DNA from: an uncultured Ruminococcus sp.
Lineage (GTDB): Bacteria; Bacillota_A; Clostridia; Oscillospirales; Ruminococcaceae
DNA length: 16,259 nucleotides
Direction of reading: 5' to 3'
NCBI GenBank assembly: GCA_900315975.1
Contig: ONBA01000053.1
Coordinates: forward strand, 1-16,259
The notes under the pieces are model-generated. The model saw only the letters and a program-made list of their open reading frames with translations. It ran no database searches and was not told where the DNA came from. The translations under genes and the position numbers were made by a program. This document shows, one piece after another, positions 7,429-13,128 of this stretch. Each line of letters starts with the position of its first letter. The first letter of the stretch is position 1.

Positions 7429-8043
7429 TTATGCTCTCAAACAATTATTAAAAAAGGATTGGTCTAATATTATTTGTTGATCAGAATGATGCTTGAATGA
7501 TGTTAAACTTTGTCCTTGCACTCCAACCATGACAACGGATTTACCGAATGTATTTAATAGATCCAACACTGGTAAATAGTCAGTATCGCCACTAATTAGT
7601 ACTGCGGTATCAAATGCATTCATAAAGCCCTTTGTAATTAAGTGTGCAGCAATATTAACATCTGTACCTTTTTCAACTACATAATATGAACTTGGATTAG
7701 TAATATCCATTGTTTTAAATGAATAACCGCTAACAGGACGAGCACAATGCCTTCCTTCTATTATTGCAAATCTATCTTGATTCTTCATTCCATTTAGCCA
7801 ATTATATGTGCTTTCTCTATATTTGTCTTGCATTAAAAAATTATCAGGTTTAGGAGCAAAAAGAAAAGTTTTAACGAGAATATGCTGTGTGCCTATTTTT
7901 TCTACAACCTTTTGTGGGAAAATATTATAATCTAATTTTGGAGACTTAAGAGAAGTACCATCTTCTGCTGTTAAGCTTGAATAATACTTATGCAAATTTA
8001 TTTGGAAATTTTCAAAATCAATAAAAACCATTGTACGTAACAT
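7429..8043 (-). CDS. NYN domain protein (LabA/DUF88-like putative RNase)
   Basis: A 204-residue protein with the NYN (PIN-like) fold. The start at 8043 has GGAGG (8057-8053) 9 nt upstream. Acidic metal-site residues are recognisable: D9 and N12 in VFIDFENF, D128 in KGTDVNIAAHL, and D153/D155 in SGDTDYLPVL. These agree with LabA/DUF88 family members, which are predicted metal-dependent ribonucleases; the TDVN and SGDxDY motifs are characteristic. It is a single-domain protein with no extra regulatory C-terminal domain, signal peptide or membrane segment. Its AT content is much higher than that of the phage genes that converge on it, so it is probably outside the prophage or was acquired separately. 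The control region has a consensus promoter, a palindrome and a terminator-like hairpin (separate entries). The biological target is unknown. Confidence 0.87.
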   Translation of the reverse strand: MLRTMVFIDFENFQINLHKYYSSLTAEDGTSLKSPKLDYNIFPQKVVEKIGTQHILVKTFLFAPKPDNFLMQDKYRESTYNWLNGMKNQDRFAIIEGRHCARPVSGYSFKTMDITNPSSYYVVEKGTDVNIAAHLITKGFMNAFDTAVLISGDTDYLPVLDLLNTFGKSVVMVGVQGQSLTSFKHHSDQQIILDQSFFNNCLRA

Positions 8044-8057
8044 ATAACATATCCTCC

Positions 8058-8100
8058 AAAAAATCTAAAGGAGTTGCCTGCTCGAAAGCCAAACAACTCC
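8058..8100 (-). terminator. terminator-like hairpin (attenuator candidate) in NYN leader
   Basis: Read on the - strand, GGAGTTG (8100-8094) pairs with CAACTCC (8076-8070), with a small inner GCT/AGC stem. It is followed by TTTAGATTTTTT and then directly by the NYN ribosome site. It lies inside the predicted 87-nt leader, so it could terminate transcription conditionally. The seven-pair stem is modest. Confidence 0.5.
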
Positions 8101-8112
8101 AAATCATTAATC

Positions 8113-8132
8113 TAAACTCATTCATGAGTTTA
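8113..8132. promoter_or_regulatory. operator-like palindrome at NYN transcription start
   Basis: TAAACTCAT (8113-8121) and ATGAGTTTA (8124-8132) are perfect 9-bp inverted arms around a 2-bp centre. The dyad overlaps the expected start of transcription, just downstream of the -10 box, a classic repressor position. Confidence 0.5.
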
Positions 8133-8136
8133 CTAT

Positions 8137-8165
8137 ATTATACACCATCACAGAGGTTTTGTCAA
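8137..8165 (-). promoter_or_regulatory. consensus sigma-A promoter for the NYN gene
   Basis: On the - strand, TTGACA (8165-8160), a 17-nt spacer and TATAAT (8142-8137) match the consensus perfectly. The start would be near 8130, giving a leader of about 87 nt. A fully consensus promoter next to a palindrome suggests strong expression held in check by a regulator. Confidence 0.85.
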
Positions 8166-8332
8166 GGCTTTTTTGAAACTTTCGATAAGAAAAATTATCC
8201 AAAGTGTTTTCAGTTATAGAAGGAACATAGTTATAATTCAGTATAATTCGTTATTGCAATTATATTGGTTGGAATACTATTCATTCTCGGTTAAAAAACG
8301 GATTTGTTTCCACTTTGTACATTTTGACGAAT

Positions 8333-8427
8333 GACAACCAATCTACGAAGTATCGAACCCTCTGTTATCCAATCTGCGCACAAACCTCACTGAGCAGATT
8401 GGTTGTCAGGCGTTTTTAGTTCGTAGA
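8333..8427. repeat. overlapping inverted repeats with alternative pairings
   Basis: GACAACCAATCT (8333-8344) is the exact reverse complement of AGATTGGTTGTC (8396-8407). The same right arm can instead pair through GCAGATTGG (8394-8402) with CCAATCTGC (8369-8377). TCTACGAA (8342-8349) also pairs with TTCGTAGA (8420-8427). These pairings compete with each other. No coding frame covers the region. It forms part of the roughly 725-bp gene-free stretch between the NYN gene (8043) and the resolvase fragment (8769). Confidence 0.6.
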
Positions 8428-8431
8428 TGTT

Positions 8432-8542
8432 TTTCCAAATACAGTAAAAAGCCGGTTTGGGTTGACTTCGCAATTTGGATATATGCCTTAAAAGTGCGCT
8501 TGACATCAATACCACGCACTCAACGTGCAACGTATTTGGAAA
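8432..8542. repeat. 11-bp perfect inverted repeat enclosing a smaller stem
   Basis: TTTCCAAATAC (8432-8442) is the exact complement in reverse of GTATTTGGAAA (8532-8542). Inside, AGTGCG (8492-8497) pairs with CGCACT (8515-8520). The nested arrangement suggests a folded RNA, a recombination site or a small palindromic element remnant. No function is established. Confidence 0.55.
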
Positions 8543-8585
8543 CATATCTATATACTTATAATACCAGATGTCTAAACTTTAGTCA

Positions 8586-8613
8586 ATAAAAAAGTGCCTC
8601 CGGATGGAGGCAC
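8586..8613 (-). terminator. intrinsic terminator of the resolvase remnant
   Basis: On the - strand GTGCCTCC (8613-8606) pairs with GGAGGCAC (8601-8594) around a 4-nt loop. It is followed by TTTTTTATT (8593-8585). It lies about 155 nt after the resolvase stop and is oriented to end that transcript. Confidence 0.85.
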
Positions 8614-8744
8614 GAATCTCTATTTTTGCTGCATACTCTATAAAGTGTCGGAGTCTCTGAGAATCCATTTCAATAGGGTGTCGCTTTTATTTGCAATATT
8701 TCAAAGGCAGAAAAACCACTTGTGTGAAATAATTTTTCGGTATT

Positions 8745-8766
8745 TCAATAGACCTTAGTCTATTGA
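8745..8766. repeat. short perfect hairpin after the resolvase stop
   Basis: TCAATAGAC (8745-8753) and GTCTATTGA (8758-8766) form a perfect 9-bp stem with a 4-nt loop, 2 nt beyond the resolvase stop codon. No T tract follows on either strand. It may stabilise the mRNA end or belong to a recombination site. Confidence 0.45.
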
Positions 8767-8768
8767 CA

Positions 8769-9068
8769 CTATATTCTTCGCTCATATTCCCTGAGCCTGC
8801 GGTAGAAAGTATTGGTCCGCAGGTCCATTTCTTTCTGAAACCATACTGCCGTAATAGTGCCAGACTTCCACTGTTCATACAGCTGACCGAACTTGACCCA
8901 GTCAATAGGTATGGGCTGCCGACCTTTATACTTCCCCTGTGACTTTGCAATAGCGATGCCCTCACGCTGACGTTGAAGAGTCTGCTCACGTTCAAGCTCT
9001 GATAACGCTGCAAATATTGACAGCACAAAGCGTCCCTGAGGAGTATTGGTGTCTATGTTTTCCTTAAA
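8769..9068 (-). pseudogene. 3' remnant of a small serine recombinase (resolvase/invertase)
   Basis: About 98 residues of the C-terminal half of a resolvase are preserved: KENIDTNTPQGRFVLSIFAA, then SELEREQTLQRQREGIAIAK (long E helix), GKYKGRQP, and a C-terminal helix-turn-helix (about SGTITAVWFQKEMDLRTNTF) ending in ERRI. The N-terminal catalytic domain, with the active Ser and most of the dimer interface, is missing. In frame, a TAA lies just upstream of SFKENID, so homology breaks off near 9068. The remaining fragment could be translated only from weak internal codons, so it is called a pseudogene. It still has its own downstream terminator. GC content is higher than its AT-rich neighbours, indicating a transferred piece. 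Confidence 0.85.
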
Positions 9069-9079
9069 GGATTAAAAGC

Positions 9080-9532
9080 ATGAAACTTGAGGTGAGAACT
9101 TTGTATGAATTCGTTGAGCGAAGATGCGCAGATTGTTCATTCAGATACAAAAATAAAAATTTTCTAAAGTATATTTCATTTTGCCCGCGATGCCACAGAG
9201 ATGGTTACAGTGTATCTGGTTATTGTGATTTAACTAAAGATACTTGTAAGATTCTTATGGGCGAGGAAGTAATCGGAGAAATGATATTGTGTGAAGGTAA
9301 TAAGTATAAAGTAGTCTGTGATATATTTAATATTGATGATTTGATAGAACCTTCTACAACACCTTGTTATGATGCAAGAGATTTGTTACTTAATTTCACT
9401 ATTACTCTGTTATTATCTATGCGTAACTATGCTAACTCACTTGTCAGAAGCATAAGTCCCTTAAAATATATCGTTTCAAAGTCGGGAACATTCCCGAAAA
9501 AATCGTCCCTTGATTCCCACCCGTCCATTTGA
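9080..9532 (+). CDS. Cys-rich protein with two CxxC pairs, unknown function
   Basis: A 150-codon frame starting at ATG 9080 with AAAGGA (9066-9071) 8 nt upstream. The N-terminal half has CADC (C16, C19) and CPRC (C35, C38), a zinc-ribbon-like spacing, plus C49, C56, C71, C80 and C96. I do not recognise a family. The last 106 bases run antisense through the end of the TetR gene, and the C-terminal 35 residues read like non-coding translation. The original gene may therefore have ended earlier and been fused at its 3' end to other DNA. It is AT-rich, unlike the flanking resolvase remnant and TetR gene, and starts within about 12 bp of the resolvase breakpoint. It may be a real small gene or a fragment. 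Confidence 0.5.
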   Translation: MKLEVRTLYEFVERRCADCSFRYKNKNFLKYISFCPRCHRDGYSVSGYCDLTKDTCKILMGEEVIGEMILCEGNKYKVVCDIFNIDDLIEPSTTPCYDARDLLLNFTITLLLSMRNYANSLVRSISPLKYIVSKSGTFPKKSSLDSHPSI

Positions 9533-10047
9533 GACATCGGGTAAACACTATAACAGTATAGCGTAAACTGAATTTTGAACATATCGAGCTTAGACTTCTC
9601 AGCATCTGGAAACTGCTTGTTCAGCATTGCTGTAAACGTATCAAAAAAGGGGGCTACGATCTCATAAAAATGTTCCATTTTCTCAGTACCCAGCCTTTTT
9701 TCAAGCTGAAACTGCCTGACCGAGAAAAGTCTTATCAGTAAATGCTGCTTGATAAGCGATGATGCAAGCCGTTTGCAGAATGTTTCACGGCTGACCTTTC
9801 GTGTAAAAAGGCTTTCAAGCTCATTCTTCCACGAAAGGTACTCCCTAACCATAAGTTCAAGAAATATCTCCTCCTTCGTCTTGTAGTAATTATACATCGA
9901 GGGTCGGGAGATATTTGTTTTTTCGGATATCGTTGCAAGCGTGATATTGTCATAATCCTCCGTCAGAAGAAGTTCTGCCGCCGCATTCAGTATGTTTTCC
10001 TTTCTTGCCGTGACTTCGTTTTTGTTTCTTGCTCTCAGATTCCCCAT
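9427..10047 (-). CDS. TetR/AcrR family transcriptional regulator
   Basis: A 206-residue TetR-type repressor. The ATG at 10047 is chosen because GGAGG (10059-10055) lies 7 nt before it; an in-frame ATG at 10068 lacks a site. Residues about 15-62 form the DNA-binding domain (ENILNAAAELLLTEDY, then ITLATISEKTNISRPSMYNY, YKTKEEIF), with the recognition helix around S47-Y55. The rest is helical and would hold the ligand pocket and dimer interface. It is transcribed divergently from the flavoprotein/SDR/flavin reductase operon across a 157-bp gap that carries two consensus promoters and a palindrome, so it most likely represses that operon and perhaps itself. The ligand is unknown; a reactive electrophile, quinone or drug would fit the oxidoreductases it faces. 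Confidence 0.92.
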   Translation of the reverse strand: MGNLRARNKNEVTARKENILNAAAELLLTEDYDNITLATISEKTNISRPSMYNYYKTKEEIFLELMVREYLSWKNELESLFTRKVSRETFCKRLASSLIKQHLLIRLFSVRQFQLEKRLGTEKMEHFYEIVAPFFDTFTAMLNKQFPDAEKSKLDMFKIQFTLYCYSVYPMSQMDGWESRDDFFGNVPDFETIYFKGLMLLTSELA

Positions 10048-10088
10048 ATGGTTTCCTCCGTTCGTCAAAGTGTATGGCTTTCGCTCTC

Positions 10089-10117
10089 ATTATACTACAT
10101 AACCGACAAAATGTCAA
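10089..10117 (-). promoter_or_regulatory. consensus promoter for the TetR gene
   Basis: On the - strand, TTGACA (10117-10112), 17 nt, TATAAT (10094-10089): a perfect sigma-A match. The nearby GACA-AAA-TGTC (10105-10115) is a small dyad that overlaps the -35 box and may mediate autoregulation. Confidence 0.85.
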
Positions 10118-10142
10118 CTATAATATTTGAATCTGCGAAACT

Positions 10143-10155
10143 TACTTGACAAGTA
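10143..10155. promoter_or_regulatory. putative TetR operator
   Basis: TACTTG-A-CAAGTA is a perfect 13-bp palindrome covering the -35 box of the divergent operon promoter. Its size and symmetry fit a TetR-family half-site pair, and binding would block RNA polymerase. Assignment to the adjacent regulator is inferred. Confidence 0.55.
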
Positions 10156-10174
10156 GTCAGCTATATGCTATAAT
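10146..10174 (+). promoter_or_regulatory. consensus promoter for the oxidoreductase operon
   Basis: TTGACA (10146-10151), a 17-nt spacer and TATAAT (10169-10174) match the sigma-A consensus perfectly. The start of transcription would be near 10181, about 24 nt before the flavoprotein start codon. Confidence 0.88.
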
Positions 10175-10204
10175 ATAGATACTAAAATACATGGAGGTGT
10201 TCTC

Positions 10205-10827
10205 ATGTCAAAGATATTACTGATAAACGGCAGCCCAAATGAACACGGCTGTACTGCGACAGCACTTGAGGAAATGGCAGCAACATTTGAAAAGAACGGC
10301 ATTGAAGCGAGATCCTTTGGCTCGGCAAGAAAGCGATGCCCGACTGCATTGCCTGCTTCAAATGTCAGCAGAGCGGCGGCTGTGTGTTTGGGGACGCTGT
10401 GAATGATGTGGCGGCAAAGATAGACGAGATCGACGGCTTTGTATTCGGCTCGCCTGTTTACTACGGCGGTCCGACAGGCAGACTCACCTCATTTATGGAC
10501 AGGCTGTTTTTCAGCGTTCCCGATGAAAAGTTTGCAGGCAAGCTGGCGGCATCTGTTGTATCGTGCAGAAGGGGCGGCGCAACTGCGGCGTTTGAACGGC
10601 TGAACAACTTTTATCTCATGAATAATATGGTCGTTGCAGGCTCGCAGTATTGGAATCAGGTACACGGCTTTACTCCCGATGATGTCCGCAAGGACGAGGA
10701 AGGCTTGCAGACCATGAGAACACTTGCGCAGAACATGACGTGGCTGCTGAAAAACATCGAATCAGGCAGGGCAAATGGTGTCTGTACGCCCGAATATGAA
10801 CCTAAGACTTTTACGAATTTTATTTGA
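10205..10827 (+). pseudogene. NADPH-dependent FMN reductase / flavodoxin-like protein, frameshifted
   Basis: A flavodoxin-fold oxidoreductase of about 207 residues split by one missing base. The 5' frame starts at ATG 10205 (GGAGG at 10193-10197) and encodes KILLINGSPNEHGCTATALE, the FMN-phosphate loop. Near 10307-10311 (gaagcgag) the frame is lost. Restoring one base gives an uninterrupted continuation into KKAMPDCIACFKC, GGCVFGDAVNDV, FGSPVYYGGPTGRLTSFMDR and onward to TGA 10825-10827. The cysteines in C-IA-C-FK-C-QQSGG-C follow the CX2CX2CX5C pattern of iron-sulphur flavoproteins, so a [4Fe-4S] cluster is possible in the ancestral enzyme. It is first in the TetR-controlled operon and 9 nt before the SDR gene. 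The shift is either a genuine inactivating mutation or a sequencing error; otherwise all motifs are intact. Confidence 0.85.
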
Positions 10828-10836
10828 GGTGGTATC

Positions 10837-11844
10837 ATGAAAGCATTGATCATCGGTGGAACAGGAACTATAAGCAGTGCAGTCGTCCATCTGCTGTTGG
10901 AAAGAAATTGGGAGGTTTATGTCATAAATCGTGGCACAAAGCCCTTGCCGGAGGGTGCTGTTTCTATAATCGCAGATATAAATGACGAAGCACTCGTTAA
11001 GGAAAAGCTGGGCGATATGAAGTTTGATACGGTCTGTGAGTTTATCGGATTCGTGCCGGAGCAGGTCGAGCGTGACTATCGGCTGTTTGCAGGCAGGACA
11101 AATCAGTATATCTACATCAGCTCCGCAAGCGCATATCACAAGCCTGCAAGGAGCTATATCGTAAACGAGGGCACTGCTCTCGCCAATCCCCACTGGCAGT
11201 ATTCGCGGGATAAGATCGCCTGCGAAAATTTGCTGATGAAGCATTACCGTGAGGACGGCTTTCCCGTGACGATAGTCCGTCCCAGCCACACCTATGATGA
11301 GAATAATATCCCCCTCGGTGTTCACGGCAAAAATGGCTTCTGGCAGGTGGTAAAGCGCATCAAGGAGGAAAAGTCCGTCATCATTCAGGGCGACGGCACA
11401 TCGCTTTGGACACTGACATTCAACACGGATTTTGCTGTCGGTTTTGTGGGACTTATGGGCAATCCTCATGCTGTCGGTGAAGCATTCCAGATCACAAGTG
11501 ATGAAACGCTGACTTGGAATCAGATCTACGAGGAAATTGCAAAGGCACTCGGTGTACCGCTGCACCCCTATCATGTGGCTTCGGATTTTCTCTCAGATGT
11601 CGGCAAGGATTACGATTTCGAGGGCAGTCTGACCGGTGATAAATCGGTGTCAGTAGTTTTTGATAATTCAAAGCTCAAAAGAACTGTTCTTGACTTCAAG
11701 CCAACTGTTACCTTTGCACAGGGCGTTAGAATTGCGCTTGACAATATTCTTGCTCACCCCGAATTACAGCGTGAAGATGCAGAGTTTGATGAGTGGTGCG
11801 ACAAGGTGATAGATGTGCTTGAAAAAGCTAAGAATAATTTTTGA
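10837..11844 (+). CDS. NAD-dependent epimerase/dehydratase family (extended SDR) protein
   Basis: A 335-residue oxidoreductase of the extended short-chain dehydrogenase/reductase type. The N-terminal Rossmann fold has the dinucleotide motif GGTGTI (7-12), and INRG (30-33) after the second strand. Active-site features include SSASAY (95-100) and the YxxxK pair Y122/K126 in QYSRDKIACE, followed by RPSHTYD (148-154). The C-terminal part (about 160-335) forms the substrate domain and is typical of NAD-dependent epimerases and isomerases acting on nucleotide sugars or related substrates. The exact substrate cannot be told. The ATG at 10837 has GAGGTGG 5-6 nt upstream and lies 9 nt after the flavoprotein stop. 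It is the only intact gene of the operon. No membrane segments are present. Confidence 0.9.
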   Translation: MKALIIGGTGTISSAVVHLLLERNWEVYVINRGTKPLPEGAVSIIADINDEALVKEKLGDMKFDTVCEFIGFVPEQVERDYRLFAGRTNQYIYISSASAYHKPARSYIVNEGTALANPHWQYSRDKIACENLLMKHYREDGFPVTIVRPSHTYDENNIPLGVHGKNGFWQVVKRIKEEKSVIIQGDGTSLWTLTFNTDFAVGFVGLMGNPHAVGEAFQITSDETLTWNQIYEEIAKALGVPLHPYHVASDFLSDVGKDYDFEGSLTGDKSVSVVFDNSKLKRTVLDFKPTVTFAQGVRIALDNILAHPELQREDAEFDEWCDKVIDVLEKAKNNF

Positions 11845-11860
11845 TCAGGAGAGAATACTT

Positions 11861-12373
11861 ATGAAGAAAATCAATTTTGCGCAAGTCACAGGGCTTACAT
11901 CGCCCAATCCGCTTACGCTGATATGCACGAAAAAGGCTGACGGCAGTACCAATCTCGGTACTATTTCGTGGTGGATGCCGTTATCGTTCAACCCTAATCT
12001 TTTTGCCGTAGCGATCAACAAGGGTTCACATACCGGAGAGAGACTTCGTGAGACAAAGGAAGCTGTGCTTGTTATTCCTGCCGTTGGTTCTGAGGACTTC
12101 ATTTTCGGCTGTGGCTCTAAGAATGGCAAGGAGATCAACAAGGTGCAGGAGTTTGGCATAGAATTAAAGTCTGTTTAAGGTACTGATATTCAGATTCCTG
12201 TCCACGCAACCGCTGCTGTTGTCGGAAAGCTCGTCCGCTATGAGGAGACCGGAGATCACAACCTGTATATTCTTGAGGTGGCAGGCGCATACGGTGATGA
12301 GAGTGAGACTCCACTGTTTGCTTGGAATGGATATGCTGAGGTAAATACTGCGGTTAGAGGAAACAATAAATAA
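11861..12373 (+). pseudogene. flavin reductase-like (FMN split-barrel) protein with internal stop
   Basis: A 170-residue member of the flavin reductase-like FMN-binding split-barrel family. It starts at ATG 11861 with AGGAGA (11847-11852). The frame KINFAQVTGLTSPNPLTLI, then GTISWWMPLSFNPNLFAVAI, SHTGERLRETKEA and EFGIELKSV is typical. An in-frame TAA at 12176-12178 replaces codon 106. The same frame continues directly after it with GTDIQIPVHATAAVVGKL, LEVAGAYGDE and FAWNGYAEV to the natural stop TAA 12371-12373. A single GAA-to-TAA change would explain this. The first 105 residues alone lack half of the barrel, so the product is probably inactive. It is the third gene of the TetR-controlled operon, 16 nt after the SDR gene. 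Confidence 0.85.
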
Positions 12374-12388
12374 CACTGCGTAAAAACA

Positions 12389-13003
12389 TTGTTGGAAGAC
12401 TATTATCTCGTAACTGAGTCAGATATAAATGACGGACTTGATTTGAGTACATATAACGTGAAAGATATTCCTGATTTTTCAGATAATTTAACAATCAATT
12501 TATCTGCGCTTAGAACTGTTGTGCCTAAGAATAAATACTCACTTTATGATGTAGCAGAAGCATATTCTACTATAAGTGGACGTGATAAAGAGAACGAGTA
12601 TAAAAGACTAGAAAAATACTTTTCTTCAACGAGAATATTTAAGCCTTCACACAAATCAGGAGAGTATGAATTTACGGATGTATTGTTACCCATAGCAGCT
12701 CATAATTATTATAAAAAGAAAAATCAAAAATATGATCCTGAAGTTAAAGAGCTTCTGTCAGATAACAACATTTTCAAATACATTTATTATCCGCTATTCA
12801 AAGCTAAGGTGTATGGTCATGATGATATAATTGAGGCTTACAAAAAATACAGAAGAGGTATTATAAACGGATTCAAGGAATGTCTTAACAACGTTAATGA
12901 TGACTATTTACTTTCATCAATTAATAATGTAATAGGGAAGTCATCTATGCGCCTAAATTTAGCTGTTACAGGAGCAGAACATAACTTAATTAATCAAATT
13001 TAA
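12389..13003 (+). CDS. AT-rich orphan ORF, unknown function, possibly 5'-truncated
   Basis: A 204-residue frame read from TTG 12389 to TAA 13001-13003. The composition (many Asn, Lys, Tyr, Asp and Ser) and AT-rich codons contrast with the preceding operon. I do not recognise a family. It is soluble and predicted mostly helical, with segments such as YSLYDVAEAYSTIS and DIIEAYKKYRRGIINGFKEC. No ribosome site precedes the TTG, and the frame is open back to the flavin-reductase stop at 12373, which suggests a C-terminal fragment joined to the operon end by recombination. Alternatively it is translated by read-through or re-initiation from the upstream gene. The protein-like composition supports a genuine coding origin. 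Confidence 0.5.
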   Translation: MLEDYYLVTESDINDGLDLSTYNVKDIPDFSDNLTINLSALRTVVPKNKYSLYDVAEAYSTISGRDKENEYKRLEKYFSSTRIFKPSHKSGEYEFTDVLLPIAAHNYYKKKNQKYDPEVKELLSDNNIFKYIYYPLFKAKVYGHDDIIEAYKKYRRGIINGFKECLNNVNDDYLLSSINNVIGKSSMRLNLAVTGAEHNLINQI

Positions 13004-13032
13004 TGAGAGAATTCTCCAGGATTTTATTTGCA

Positions 13033-13061
13033 ATGACAATTGTTAAAAAGCGTGGTATAAT
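13033..13061 (+). promoter_or_regulatory. promoter upstream of the broken mobile-element gene
   Basis: ATGACA (13033-13038), a 17-nt spacer and TATAAT (13056-13061), with a TG extension before the -10 (TGGTATAAT). It points to the gene at 13129. The start would be near 13068, inside the following inverted repeat. Confidence 0.65.
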
Positions 13062-13063
13062 AG

Positions 13064-13098
13064 CCTCAGGGTTGAAGAGAACCTTGAGGTTTTTCTTT
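13064..13098 (+). terminator. hairpin with T tract just after the promoter
   Basis: CCTCAGGGTT (13064-13073) pairs with AACCTTGAGG (13080-13089) with one mismatch. It is followed by TTTTTCTTTT (13090-13099). It could terminate the upstream orphan gene. However, it begins only 2 nt after the -10 box of the promoter, so part of the stem lies upstream of the expected start. It may also act as an operator. Confidence 0.55.
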
Positions 13099-13128
13099 TG
13101 CCTGAGATATAATAAACGAGGTACTATT

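Noticed and set aside
8687..9028. A 113-codon - strand frame overlapping the resolvase remnant
   Set aside because: It is out of frame with the recognisable resolvase residues and encodes no known pattern.
8769..9068. Functional resolvase encoded from an internal start at 9026
   Set aside because: The catalytic N-terminal domain is missing and no ribosome site precedes that codon.
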